From: Lachnoclostridium sp. UBA1308
GTDB taxonomy: Bacteria > Bacillota > Clostridia > Lachnospirales > Lachnospiraceae
Length of the DNA stretch: 21,252 nucleotides
Direction of reading: 5' to 3'
Assembly (NCBI GenBank): GCA_002307215.1
Contig: DBTU01000010.1
Coordinates: 1 to 21,252, forward strand
Below the pieces are notes generated by a model. It was not told the origin of the DNA. It made no database searches and saw only the letters and a list, made by a program, of their open reading frames with translations. The position numbers and the translations under genes are program-made. Of the stretch, positions 7,838 through 15,678 are shown one piece after another (position 1 is the stretch's first letter; every line of letters begins with the position of its first letter).

Positions 7838-8773
7838 ATGAGCGAGCATAAAATGATACCTATATTAGAAATACCAATCAATGAGTTTCCTGAAACAGAT
7901 GAATTACCGCAGGGTGTAAAAACGGTAAAATTAAAGGACACTTACGGCTACAGGGTAGACTTTTTGCCTAATGTCTCATACATTAACAGAGATGGGAGGG
8001 ACTTAAGCCTGCAAATACTAATCCCTCAAAAGGAAACAGAGGGCGTAAGAGAAAAATGCCCTGCAATTATTTATATCCAAGGCTCTGCGTGGCATAAGCA
8101 ATCCCTATACGGAAGTCTTAACAAACTAATCAGGATGGCTGAGAAGGGTTATGTTGTGGCAATCGTAGAGTATCGCCCAAGTGAGGAAGCAATTTTTCCG
8201 GCGCAAATAGAAGATACGAAAACCGCTTATCAATTCATGAAAATGAACAGCGAAAACTATTATGTAGACACGGAAAACATGGTTTTCTGGGGAGATTCCA
8301 GTGGTGCACATACCGCCTTAATGTGTGGCATCACCTGCAACGACTACCCTATAGCAGATGACTATAAGGAGCAGGAAATAAACCCAAAATGTATTGTAGA
8401 TTGGTACGGGCCTACAGAAATTTACGAAATGTCTTGTTACCCAAGCTTATACGATCATGACGCTCCGGACAGCCCCGAGGGAATGTTGATTGGCGGGCTT
8501 AGAGTTTCTGAAAATAAGGAGATTGCAGAAAGAGCAAATCCTTTAAAATACCTTTGCAAAGAAAAGCCAACGCCACCGATTCTTATTATGCACGGGGGAA
8601 GTGACGCCTTAGTGCATTTTAATCAGTCCTGCCGCTTGTATGAAAAGCTAAAAGAACTTGAAAAGCAAGTAGAGTTTATAAAACTAATCGATGCAAACCA
8701 TGGATTTGGGGGATTTGACTGCGATGAAGCTTTGAATATGGTTGATGAATTTATAAAAAAGTATATCGTTTAA
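7838..8773 (+). CDS. Alpha/beta hydrolase, esterase-like
   Basis: The 311-residue cytoplasmic protein has a full serine-hydrolase triad: Ser154 in WGDSSGAH, Asp256 in HGGSDALV and His288 in DANHGFGG. IYIQGSAWHKQS (about 78-89) takes the place of the HGGG(W) oxyanion-hole segment of acetyl-esterase-type enzymes. The order fits the BD-FAE/esterase-lipase group acting on small esters. No signal peptide is seen. The substrate is unknown. AAAGGAGT precedes ATG 7838, only three bases after the YkvA-family gene, so it is in the same transcript as the MocR regulator. A link to amino-acid or amide esters would be guesswork. Confidence 0.85.
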   Translation: MSEHKMIPILEIPINEFPETDELPQGVKTVKLKDTYGYRVDFLPNVSYINRDGRDLSLQILIPQKETEGVREKCPAIIYIQGSAWHKQSLYGSLNKLIRMAEKGYVVAIVEYRPSEEAIFPAQIEDTKTAYQFMKMNSENYYVDTENMVFWGDSSGAHTALMCGITCNDYPIADDYKEQEINPKCIVDWYGPTEIYEMSCYPSLYDHDAPDSPEGMLIGGLRVSENKEIAERANPLKYLCKEKPTPPILIMHGGSDALVHFNQSCRLYEKLKELEKQVEFIKLIDANHGFGGFDCDEALNMVDEFIKKYIV

Positions 8774-8919
8774 ATCATCTGGGAGCTAATAAGCAAACCG
8801 AGAAGAAAATGCTGCTTCCATTATGTTTATGAAACAGCCATTATCAAGTGGATACAGATTATTTATATTTCTTATATATCATAATTTTCAGTAATGAAAA
8901 AGATTGGGGGTATAACTAA

Positions 8920-9300
8920 ATGGAGAAATATGAACTTGGTCTTAATAAAAAGTCATTTTCAATCTTTTACAATGGGGGAGCAATATGGTGTGAGCATTTA
9001 GATTCCTTGTACAACGAGAAGGACTTACTAATCCAAAAATTCAAGCAAGATTTGGTTCAAATCAGTAAGCCGTCTACGAGTTCATTTATTGCAGTCGCTT
9101 TCGATGAATCAGATGTCGATAGAGAGATTTTAGAGCTTATAGTTAACAGTTTTGTTACGTTAAAGAAGCCGCTTCGCAAAGTAGTATTTGTTGGGTTAAA
9201 CTCAAAAATGAAGAGTTATATCAAAAAGAAAAATGTTGACACCTTATTTGCAATGGCTTGCATCGATGATTTTGAAAAGGCAAAAAAGTGGCTTGTTTAA
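8920..9300 (+). CDS. Small hypothetical protein, possibly STAS-like
   Basis: The 126-residue soluble protein is not confidently recognised. The alternation of strands and helices, with a central hydrophobic strand (FIAVAFDESDVD), a second strand (RKVVFVGLNSKMKSYI) and a C-terminal segment (FAMACIDDFEKAKKWLV), resembles the STAS/SpoIIAA-like fold. There is no clear conserved phosphoserine motif. The ribosome site is an unusual G5 run (8906-8910) nine bases before ATG. The 146-base gap upstream is AT-rich and shows no clear terminator or promoter. It is followed by a 130-base gap with a short ATCAA tandem run, so it is probably a single-gene unit. Confidence 0.6.
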   Translation: MEKYELGLNKKSFSIFYNGGAIWCEHLDSLYNEKDLLIQKFKQDLVQISKPSTSSFIAVAFDESDVDREILELIVNSFVTLKKPLRKVVFVGLNSKMKSYIKKKNVDTLFAMACIDDFEKAKKWLV

Positions 9301-9430
9301 GGCTCCGCCACCCGATATAAAAAGCCAGGAATTAAGAATAGAAATCGAACGATTGTTGAACAAATAATCAAATCAAATCAAATAAATTTAAAGTCAGTAA
9401 TATATAAATTAACGGGAAGGAGAGATTTTA

Positions 9431-10330
9431 TTGTTAAAGAGATGTTTGAAGAGATGTATTTTTATAAGCATCATTCTAATTTGTAATATTGTGTTTATCA
9501 GTTGTGAGAAGTCATCCACATCAAATAAATCCACTAATATAGTAACACTTACAGAAACCATATCGCCTACAGCTTTACCTATAATAACTCCTACTCTAAT
9601 TTCAAATTTAACACCTACTATAAGGCCTGATTTAACCCCAACTACTATTCCTACTACAATACCGACGAAAACACCGGCAGATGAAGATAATCAGGTATAC
9701 CAAACACCAATCGGAACAAAAATTACATATAAGGATGATGGCTATGAAGTTTTTATCAATGATAAGGTAGGGTGGAAACACTATGGTGATTATCGGCCTG
9801 CAGAAGCAAATGGCAAAATCATTCTTTATAAAACTACAGACGGAGGTAAAAACTGGGTTGAAATAGCAAATTCGGATAATGTACCAACACCTTTAGGTAT
9901 AGGTATAGATGCACCCATGTGTTATCAATCCGGTATTACTTTTATTAACGATGAAATCGGCTGGATAACAGCAGATACCCCTCAAGAAGATTATATCGGA
10001 TTGTATAAAACATCAGATGGCGGATACACCTGGGAATTGCAAAAATTGGACATTCCAAAGAAAAGTAAAACATCTACATTTGGTACGGTCCCCCCTGTTT
10101 TCTTTTCGAAAAATGATGGTATGTTATTTACAATGGAATATGGTTCGGAAGCATCATCCCCGTTAGTTTATGTAACTCATGATGGTGGCGTTAATTGGGA
10201 TACCATTTCTGAGGATTCATACGACAAGGATATGAAATGGAAATTCAGTATTGCTAACGGCTGGGAAGTAATATATAAAAAGACAATTTGGCTATCACAA
10301 GGTAGAATAGACTGGGAGAAAAAAGACTAA
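9431..10330 (+). CDS. Lipoprotein with Pro/Thr-rich linker and Asp-box (BNR/YCF48-like) repeats
   Basis: The start is TTG 9431, with GGGAAGGAGAG about eight bases upstream. The 299-residue product has a basic N-terminus, a hydrophobic segment (10-24) and a lipobox-like VFISC with Cys25, so it is probably exported and lipid-anchored. Residues about 41-82 form a Pro/Thr-rich linker (repeated TPT and IPT units). The outer domain has three Asp-box motifs of the (S/T)xDGGxxW kind: TTDGGKNW (135-142), TSDGGYTW (194-201) and THDGGVNW (249-256), with a matching DEIGWIT blade strand. Such repeats form beta-propellers as in YCF48, sialidases and sortilin. At most four blades fit, so the propeller may be incomplete or oligomeric. 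Enzymatic function is not indicated. Confidence 0.8.
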   Translation: MLKRCLKRCIFISIILICNIVFISCEKSSTSNKSTNIVTLTETISPTALPIITPTLISNLTPTIRPDLTPTTIPTTIPTKTPADEDNQVYQTPIGTKITYKDDGYEVFINDKVGWKHYGDYRPAEANGKIILYKTTDGGKNWVEIANSDNVPTPLGIGIDAPMCYQSGITFINDEIGWITADTPQEDYIGLYKTSDGGYTWELQKLDIPKKSKTSTFGTVPPVFFSKNDGMLFTMEYGSEASSPLVYVTHDGGVNWDTISEDSYDKDMKWKFSIANGWEVIYKKTIWLSQGRIDWEKKD

Positions 10331-10391
10331 TTTATACTAACTATTTCCGCAGTTGTTGCACGGCTTGTGTCCTATTATCGACACTCTGCCC

Positions 10392-11282
10392 TTATAGCCC
10401 GCAGATCGGATAGTACAGATCACACTCGCAGTAATGTTTATTACATTTCGCATAATTTATGTATTCAAAGCGAAAATCTTCTTTAAGATCAAACATAATA
10501 GTAGGACGCCAGACTTCCTCAATATACTTCCAGATAGAACCCAGGGATTTTGATGTTATTTCCTCCGGACGATGGGGTGCCATGTAGGTAAATACGCCGT
10601 ATTTGTGTGGCAGTACCCGCTTGATCTTCATATCCGCGGCAAGGATACTGTTCTGGTTAATCTGTACCGAGGGCTGATAGAGGGTATAGTTACCGAAATC
10701 TTTGGGAATCGTTGTAAATCCGATATAGATGTCTTTCTCCACCGGATTAATTACCTCAGGACGATGATTGTAAAAGAAGTTAACCCCCAGACGGTTAGCC
10801 GTCTGGTTCGTATGATTATCCAAGATATCAACCTTATATTCTATACCGGCAATGGTGAGTGCGGGAAGTACAGAAATCGAACGAAAGAAGATGAGACCTT
10901 CTCCCGCAACATTCATAAAGTCGGCATTGAAGCTGTCCAGAATTTTCACCGGCGCTGGGTTACGGCGCCACTTTGCGGGGGTTGTATCGTATTCCTCCTT
11001 AAAGACACGGTTATAGGTACGTTCAGAGCCAAAGGAATATTTGCAAGAGATGTATTCAATATTACTGTCCGCGTGAATCAGATCCCCCAGGGATAAAGCA
11101 ATTCTTCTGCGCCTTACATATTCCATCAATCCGGTTAAGGTTGCACCCTTCCAGATACGAAGAAGATGGAATTTTGACATGTTGACATTTTCGGAAATAC
11201 TGTCCAGATTGATATCCTCCAGTAGATGGTTCTCAATATATTCAGTTGTATTCTTGATAATCTCCAATAAGTTATTATCCAT
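10392..11282 (-). CDS. AraC family regulator with GyrI-like ligand-binding domain
   Basis: The 296-residue protein has the AraC double helix-turn-helix at its N-terminus (about residues 5-105: LDSISENVNMSKFHLLRIW, then IEYISCKYSFGSERTYNRVFKEEYDTTPAKWRR). A GyrI-like/BltR-type effector domain follows (about 130-290), ending FEYINYAKCNKHYCECDLYYPI. This order is typical of regulators that bind amphiphilic or toxic small molecules and activate resistance or stress genes. I use ATG 11282; GTG 11288 is in frame, but it lies inside the weak AGGGTGG ribosome site. It is divergent from the nucleotidyltransferase/UvrA-like operon, and the shared 336-base spacer holds direct repeats suited to AraC binding. 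It converges with the lipoprotein gene across 61 bases without a clear terminator. Confidence 0.88.
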   Translation of the reverse strand: MDNNLLEIIKNTTEYIENHLLEDINLDSISENVNMSKFHLLRIWKGATLTGLMEYVRRRRIALSLGDLIHADSNIEYISCKYSFGSERTYNRVFKEEYDTTPAKWRRNPAPVKILDSFNADFMNVAGEGLIFFRSISVLPALTIAGIEYKVDILDNHTNQTANRLGVNFFYNHRPEVINPVEKDIYIGFTTIPKDFGNYTLYQPSVQINQNSILAADMKIKRVLPHKYGVFTYMAPHRPEEITSKSLGSIWKYIEEVWRPTIMFDLKEDFRFEYINYAKCNKHYCECDLYYPICGL

Positions 11283-11324
11283 ATCCACCCTATCGCTTCG
11301 TTATATTCGGTATCACTCCCTATC

Positions 11325-11353
11325 ATTATAACATAGTGTTTTTGTTCTGTACA
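11325..11353 (-). promoter_or_regulatory. Candidate promoter of the AraC gene
   Basis: On the minus strand a perfect TATAAT (11330 to 11325) lies 17 bases from TGTACA (11353 to 11348), which matches the -35 consensus at four of six positions. A start near 11318 would give a leader of about 35 bases. The weak -35 would suit activator or autoregulator control. Confidence 0.5.
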
Positions 11354-11361
11354 AGAACAAA
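11341..11361. promoter_or_regulatory. Palindrome TTTGTTCT-N5-AGAACAAA overlapping the AraC-gene -35
   Basis: Arms of eight bases are perfectly complementary around GTACA. The site covers the -35 of the candidate AraC-gene promoter, so a dimeric regulator binding here would repress it. It is unlike the nearby direct repeat and may belong to a different protein. Confidence 0.45.
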
Positions 11362-11381
11362 TGTACGCTTTTTTGAAGACC

Positions 11382-11428
11382 GCAATTTTTGTCCTGTATT
11401 TCCGGTGAGACAGCAATTTTTGTCATGT
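11382..11428 (+). promoter_or_regulatory. AraC-type tandem operator: GCAATTTTTGTC(C/A)TGT twice, 31-bp period
   Basis: A 16-base unit occurs at 11382-11397 and 11413-11428 with one mismatch. The 31-base spacing is about three helical turns, so both copies face the same side of the DNA. Two same-orientation half-sites are the usual arrangement for AraC-family dimers. The second copy abuts the -35 region of the plus-strand promoter candidate. The AraC gene lies just to the left. It is the most probable binding site of that regulator. Confidence 0.6.
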
Positions 11429-11452
11429 TTTTGGAAAATCTTTTTGTATAAT
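11424..11452 (+). promoter_or_regulatory. Candidate promoter of the nucleotidyltransferase/UvrA-like operon
   Basis: A perfect TATAAT (11447-11452) is present. The -35 position 17 bases upstream (11424-11429, CATGTT) does not match the consensus and overlaps the end of the second AraC half-site. This is the layout expected of a promoter that depends on an activator. A transcript from here would begin near 11459 and include the hairpin element at 11468-11530. Confidence 0.45.
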
Positions 11453-11467
11453 TGACCATATGCCAAA

Positions 11468-11530
11468 GTTACTATTCACAGCCCGGTAAAAGATGGTGAT
11501 ATGATTTCTGACTGGGCTGTGAATAGTAAC
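11468..11530. repeat. Palindromic element with perfect 17-bp inverted repeats
   Basis: GTTACTATTCACAGCCC (11468-11484) is exactly reverse-complementary to 11514-11530, around a 29-base centre holding GATATGATTTC. Termini and the centre motif match the outer part of the 208-bp element at 19438-19645, so this looks like a copy lacking the inner arms. It lies in the predicted 5' leader of the next operon, where it would form a strong RNA hairpin about 90 bases before the start codon. The remaining spacer, 11531-11618, shows nothing further. Confidence 0.8.
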
Positions 11531-11618
11531 ATGTCAAATGAATAGGCGGTATCCAGGATTTCTCGGGGTACTGAATAGTTATAATATGTAATTCTATAGA
11601 AAGTGAGGAAATGATAAT

Positions 11619-12536
11619 ATGGATAAAAACCTTCAGGAAGAACTGACGAAGCGCTTTCAGGCTGCGACCGACTCCTTTTTAGACAAGATCAAGGGTGATC
11701 CGAATGTCATAGCGGCAATCTTAGGCGGGAGTCTTTCCTATGACCAGGTATGGGAAAAAAGTGATATCGATATGACGTTGATTGTAAGGGATCAGAATTT
11801 GAAGAATGATTCCTTTAGCTTGATTGAAGATGATATCACGATTAACATATCGATCATATCCAGAAGTGATTTTAGAAGATTTCTGGAACGGCAGGGAGGG
11901 GGCAGCATACTTCATTCCTTCATTTCAAAAGGAAAGATCATCTTTTCTACCGATGACAGCTTATACGAATACTTTGAGAATTATAAAATAATCGGTAAGG
12001 ATGATATAGCACAGACCATATTTTATGCTGCCGGTGAGCTTTGCTATTATTATGATAAGACCTTAAAATGGTTGACGGTGAAAGAAGATACCCTCTATGC
12101 ACAGTATTATCTTCTGAAGGCAGCAGAGGTGATAGCCAAAATGGAGGTCTGCTTAAGCGGCGAGATCCCGACAAGGGAAGTTATCCGTAAGGCGCAGACA
12201 ATCAATCCGGCATTGATTTCGACTTATTATGACAGAGCGATGTCTCATCATTACAGTTGCGAGGAGATTCTGGAAGCAATTCATGGAATCGACCACTATA
12301 TGGAACAGCACCTGGCTATTATAAGTAAGCCGGTGTTAGATTATATGTCGGACGGTGAGATGAAGACGGTCAATATGATAGCGAAATTCTTCCGTATAGA
12401 TGGTCATGTTATTATAGAGATACTTGATTATCTGGCTGAAAAGGGAGTCATTGTTAAGCTTTCCCAGACGATTCGGATCACACCGAAAAGCAAACTTGCA
12501 GTAGAAGAAATAACGTATCAATATATTAAATTTTAA
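11619..12536 (+). CDS. Nucleotidyltransferase-fold protein with C-terminal winged-helix-like segment
   Basis: The 305-residue protein has the polymerase-beta-type nucleotidyltransferase signature GGSLSYDQVWEKSDIDM (residues about 36-52), with the Gly-Ser and the DxD-type acidic pair. The usual third acidic residue on the next strand is not evident: ITINISIIS has Asn where Asp is common. Catalysis is therefore uncertain. Residues about 105-230 are helical, like substrate-recognition regions of antibiotic nucleotidyltransferases. The last 60 residues (MIAKFFRIDGHVIIEILDYLAEKGVIVKL) resemble a winged helix. GTGAGGAAATG upstream is a modest ribosome site. It lies 21 bases before the UvrA-like gene and is surely cotranscribed with it. 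It may nucleotidylate a drug or a cellular target, but the target is unknown. Confidence 0.75.
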   Translation: MDKNLQEELTKRFQAATDSFLDKIKGDPNVIAAILGGSLSYDQVWEKSDIDMTLIVRDQNLKNDSFSLIEDDITINISIISRSDFRRFLERQGGGSILHSFISKGKIIFSTDDSLYEYFENYKIIGKDDIAQTIFYAAGELCYYYDKTLKWLTVKEDTLYAQYYLLKAAEVIAKMEVCLSGEIPTREVIRKAQTINPALISTYYDRAMSHHYSCEEILEAIHGIDHYMEQHLAIISKPVLDYMSDGEMKTVNMIAKFFRIDGHVIIEILDYLAEKGVIVKLSQTIRITPKSKLAVEEITYQYIKF

Positions 12537-12557
12537 CGTAAGAAAGGAGATAGGAAA

Positions 12558-15431
12558 ATGTCCGTTCGTACAACAATTGAAATATCCGGAGCAAAACAAA
12601 ATAATTTAAAGAATATATCCGTTGAGATCCCGAGGGATAAGCTGACGGTTATTACCGGCGTATCCGGTTCGGGTAAATCCTCCCTAGCATTTGATGTAAT
12701 CTACGGGGAGGGTCAAAGGCGTTTCCTGGACTCGATATCTAACTTCGCAAAGAGCCGTATCAGCCAGCTTAAGAAAGCAAAAGTAGATTATGTCAGAGGA
12801 TTGTCCCCGGTCATTGCCATCGAACAGAAGAAAAGTAACAACAATCCCAGATCTACGGTTGGAACCGTAACTGATATTAATGATTATCTGAGGCTTTTGT
12901 ATGCCACAGCAGGAAGCGGATGCTGTCCGGAATGTGGGAAGCCGCTAAGGCAATTATCCGCTGCCCAGATTGCAGAGAGAATATCAACACTACCGATAGG
13001 CACAGTAATTGAGCTTCGCGCACCGGTTTATAAGATTTACGGAGAAGACTATAACTACACCTTTCAGAGTCTGAGAGAAAAGGGTTATCAGAATCTGCTT
13101 GTGGATGGAAAGCCCTTCTCCTTAGCGGAGAAGAAGGAGTTGGACGAAACTAAGACCTATCATATGGAGCTGATTGTTGACCGGTTTACCTTAAAGAAGG
13201 ATTCCTACATCCAGCTGACCAAATCCATTGAGGCCTCCATGCTTTCATTGGAGGAGGATATCATGATCAAGGTGGAGATTATCGGCGACTCTATCCCGGG
13301 CTTTTATGAGAATTTTGCCTGTCCGGAACATCATCTGTTTCTTTGTGACATGCAGGCTTTTCATTTTTCCTTCAACTCACCGGCCAGCGCTTGTCATACC
13401 TGTATGGGAGTCGGAATGTCTTATAGGGTAGAGCCGCGTTTTCTGGTGGTTGCACCCGAGAAAAGTCTTAATAGGGGAGCACTTAAGAATACCGTCTATA
13501 ATATCAGCAGTAAAGACAGCTATCGTAGCGTTATGTTATACAGCCTGTCACAGCAATATGACTTCAGTCTGGATGTGCCGTTTAACGTACTGTCCAATGA
13601 GATTCATGATCTTCTGTTCTATGGTACGAAGGGTGAGCCGGTAGTGATGCAGCAGCCACCGGAATCCAAGAAGCGTAATTGGATTGTTGGACGTGAAATG
13701 CCGTTCTGGGGATATGTCCATGAGTTGGAGCATTGGTATCGCCAGTATATCCACAGAAGCTCTACTGCGGAAGCCTTTGAGCCGGATTTTATTAGGGACT
13801 GCATGATCGAGAAAATTTGTCCGGAATGTAATGGTGCAAGGCTGAAGAAACAGCGCCTGCAGGTAAAGATCGGAGAGAAGAATATTGATGAAGTCTGTAG
13901 AATGCAGCTTCCGGAAATCTTAGAATTCCTCTCTACTTTGAGCTTTGGACCTGAGATAAAAGAAGTTGCGGAGACGATTATCCGTGAAATCGCTAATCGA
14001 ATCAGTCTGCTGGTTGAGATCGGACTTCATTATATCAGTCTGAGCAGAAGAAGTGACAGTATCTCCGGTGGTGAAATGCAGCGCATCAAGATGTCTACAC
14101 AGATCAGCTCAGAGCTGATGGGTATGCTCTATGTTATGGATGAGCCAAGTATCGGACTTCATCCGAGAGATTCCGGCAGGGTGATTGAGACGATGAAAAG
14201 ACTGCGAGACATAGGCAATACCGTAATCGTTGTTGAGCATGACATGGAGACAATTCGTAGTGCGGATCATATAATTGAAATCGGTCCGGGACCCGGAATT
14301 CACGGAGGGAATGTCGTAGCCGAAGGAACGCTTCAGGATATCATGAACGAGGACAGCTCAGCGACCGGCAGGTATCTCTCCGGCAAAGCAAAGATAGAAG
14401 TGCCGAAGCAGCGCAGAAAGCTTGGAGATACTTTTATCTCCATCCAAGGAGCCAGAGAGAACAATTTGAAGGAAGTCGATCTGGATATTCCGCTTGGTGT
14501 ATTCTTATGCGTTACGGGAGTATCTGGCTCCGGCAAGAGCTCACTGATCAATGAAATCTTGTATAAGCAGTTAAAAATAGACAAAACAGGCGCACGTATC
14601 GTTCCGGGCAAGCATGATTTTCTCTTTGGTTCGGAGCAGATTAATAATGTCATCGGAATAGACCAGTCACCGATCGGAAAGAACAGCAAATCGAATCCGG
14701 CAACCTATATCGGTCTCTTTGATAAAATCAGAGATTTATTTGCTACGCGGCCTGAGGCAATCGAACGTGGCTACAGCGCACTGGACTTCAGCCTGACACA
14801 CGCAAATGGAACCCGTTGCGAGCATTGTTCGGGAGACGGAATTATTGTGACCAATCTTCAGTTCATGTCCGATATTGAAACGATCTGTCCGATGTGTAAG
14901 GGAATGCGTTACAGTGAAGAGGGACTGGAGATTAAATACCGAGAAAAAAACATTTCGGACATATTGAATATGACCGTTGAAGAGGCACTGGAGTTCTTTC
15001 GGGACCATACCTATTTAAAGCACAAGCTGACAATTATGAATGAGCTGGGGCTTGGTTATCTGTGCCTGGGTCAGAGTTCCACCACCCTTTCCGGTGGCGA
15101 GGCACAGAGAGTAAAGCTTGCCTATGAGTTGGCTAAGATTAAGAAGGGAGCCCACAACCTCTACATTCTCGATGAGCCTACGACCGGGCTTCACCTGTCC
15201 GATATCGCAAAGCTTTTAGATTGCTTAAATAAGTTGGTGGACCAGGGACATTCTGTCATCGTAATTGAACATCATCTGGATGTCATTAAGTCAGCAGACT
15301 ATATCATTGATATCGGTCCGGAGGGCGGTAATATGGGAGGATATATCGTAGCCGAAGGTACGCCCGAACAGGTTGCAAAGGTAGAGGCCTCCTATACCGG
15401 AAGATATCTGAAGGAGATCCTTAGTCAGTAA
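12558..15431 (+). CDS. UvrA-family tandem ABC ATPase (excinuclease subunit A paralogue)
   Basis: The 957-residue protein has the full UvrA architecture. The first ATP site comprises Walker A GVSGSGKSS (34-42), signature SISGGEMQR (501-509) and Walker B VMDEPSIGLHP. The second comprises Walker A GVSGSGKSS (654-662), signature TLSGGEAQR (843-851) and LDEPTTGLHL. Zinc modules are visible as CPEC (123-126), CPEH and ACHTC (255-282), CPEC (421-424) and C754-x2-C757-x19-C777-x2-C780. A region like the UvrB-binding domain is present (about 130-240), so it is not the short UvrA2 type. Sequence at conserved spots differs from housekeeping UvrA (SKSNPATYIG, LQFMSDIE). UvrA binds damaged DNA in nucleotide excision repair. 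Paralogues also protect against DNA-binding drugs. The AraC regulator and nucleotidyltransferase beside it favour such a specialised role. AAAGGAGATAGG precedes ATG. Confidence 0.9.
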   Translation: MSVRTTIEISGAKQNNLKNISVEIPRDKLTVITGVSGSGKSSLAFDVIYGEGQRRFLDSISNFAKSRISQLKKAKVDYVRGLSPVIAIEQKKSNNNPRSTVGTVTDINDYLRLLYATAGSGCCPECGKPLRQLSAAQIAERISTLPIGTVIELRAPVYKIYGEDYNYTFQSLREKGYQNLLVDGKPFSLAEKKELDETKTYHMELIVDRFTLKKDSYIQLTKSIEASMLSLEEDIMIKVEIIGDSIPGFYENFACPEHHLFLCDMQAFHFSFNSPASACHTCMGVGMSYRVEPRFLVVAPEKSLNRGALKNTVYNISSKDSYRSVMLYSLSQQYDFSLDVPFNVLSNEIHDLLFYGTKGEPVVMQQPPESKKRNWIVGREMPFWGYVHELEHWYRQYIHRSSTAEAFEPDFIRDCMIEKICPECNGARLKKQRLQVKIGEKNIDEVCRMQLPEILEFLSTLSFGPEIKEVAETIIREIANRISLLVEIGLHYISLSRRSDSISGGEMQRIKMSTQISSELMGMLYVMDEPSIGLHPRDSGRVIETMKRLRDIGNTVIVVEHDMETIRSADHIIEIGPGPGIHGGNVVAEGTLQDIMNEDSSATGRYLSGKAKIEVPKQRRKLGDTFISIQGARENNLKEVDLDIPLGVFLCVTGVSGSGKSSLINEILYKQLKIDKTGARIVPGKHDFLFGSEQINNVIGIDQSPIGKNSKSNPATYIGLFDKIRDLFATRPEAIERGYSALDFSLTHANGTRCEHCSGDGIIVTNLQFMSDIETICPMCKGMRYSEEGLEIKYREKNISDILNMTVEEALEFFRDHTYLKHKLTIMNELGLGYLCLGQSSTTLSGGEAQRVKLAYELAKIKKGAHNLYILDEPTTGLHLSDIAKLLDCLNKLVDQGHSVIVIEHHLDVIKSADYIIDIGPEGGNMGGYIVAEGTPEQVAKVEASYTGRYLKEILSQ

Positions 15432-15456
15432 AGGCAGTACCAATACCGAAGCAATT

Positions 15457-15545
15457 GTTACAGTTCAGCCTAGCAAGGATAGTGACACGACCGGAAATCA
15501 TTTTTTCCCAGTCAGGATACACCTCTTTGAAGGCTGAACTGTGAC
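15457..15545. repeat. Palindromic element, GTTCAGCCT type, 89 bp
   Basis: GTTACAGTTCAGCCT (15457-15471) pairs with AGGCTGAACTGTGAC (15531-15545) with one mismatch. Inside, GACCGG...CCCAGTC forms a second short stem. The left part matches the right window end (GTTCAGCCTxGCAAGGAxAGTGACAxGACCGG) and the right part matches the left window end. It lacks the apical arms suggested by those two ends, so it looks like an internally shortened copy. It starts 25 bases after the UvrA-like stop codon and may act as a transcription end or RNA-stabilising hairpin. Confidence 0.8.
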
Positions 15546-15594
15546 GATCATCTTTGTTTATAATTGATTTTAATATTGGTATAATAAGGTAAAT

Positions 15595-15675
15595 ATGTTA
15601 AAATATTTCTTATTAATAAATGAAAGAACAATTTTGTACATTGAATCTATGCATGCGAGTAAGTTGCATGCGTAG
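15595..15675 (+). CDS. Possible 26-residue leader peptide upstream of the ABC exporter
   Basis: An open frame from ATG 15595 to TAG 15673 encodes MLKYFLLINERTILYIESMH followed by ASKLHA. Its last codons and stop lie inside the hairpin at 15644-15678, an arrangement seen in leader peptides that control a downstream gene. Two TATAAT hexamers lie upstream (15559-15564 and 15580-15585), neither with a good -35. The ribosome site is weak (TAAGG). It could be a chance frame. No bacteriocin-like leader or double-glycine site is present. Confidence 0.3.
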   Translation: MLKYFLLINERTILYIESMHASKLHA

Positions 15676-15678
15676 ATT
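15644..15678 (+). promoter_or_regulatory. Hairpin in the leader of the ABC exporter operon
   Basis: AATCTATGCATGC (15644-15656) pairs with GCATGCGTAGATT (15666-15678) over 13 positions with a single G-U pair and a nine-base loop. Only four T follow (15677-15680), so it is a weak intrinsic terminator at best. The exporter's ribosome site GGAG (15686-15689) begins seven bases after the stem. It may be an attenuator or a translational control hairpin. Confidence 0.55.

Noticed and set aside
9361..9400. Short tandem ATCAA run as a CRISPR or regulatory repeat
   Set aside because: Only about three five-base units in AT-rich spacer, with no spacers, dyad or partner sites; consistent with simple-sequence slippage.
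10572..11096. 174-codon open frame on the plus strand opposite the AraC gene
   Set aside because: The minus-strand frame has clear AraC and GyrI-like domains. The opposite frame has no family features and is a by-product of codon bias.
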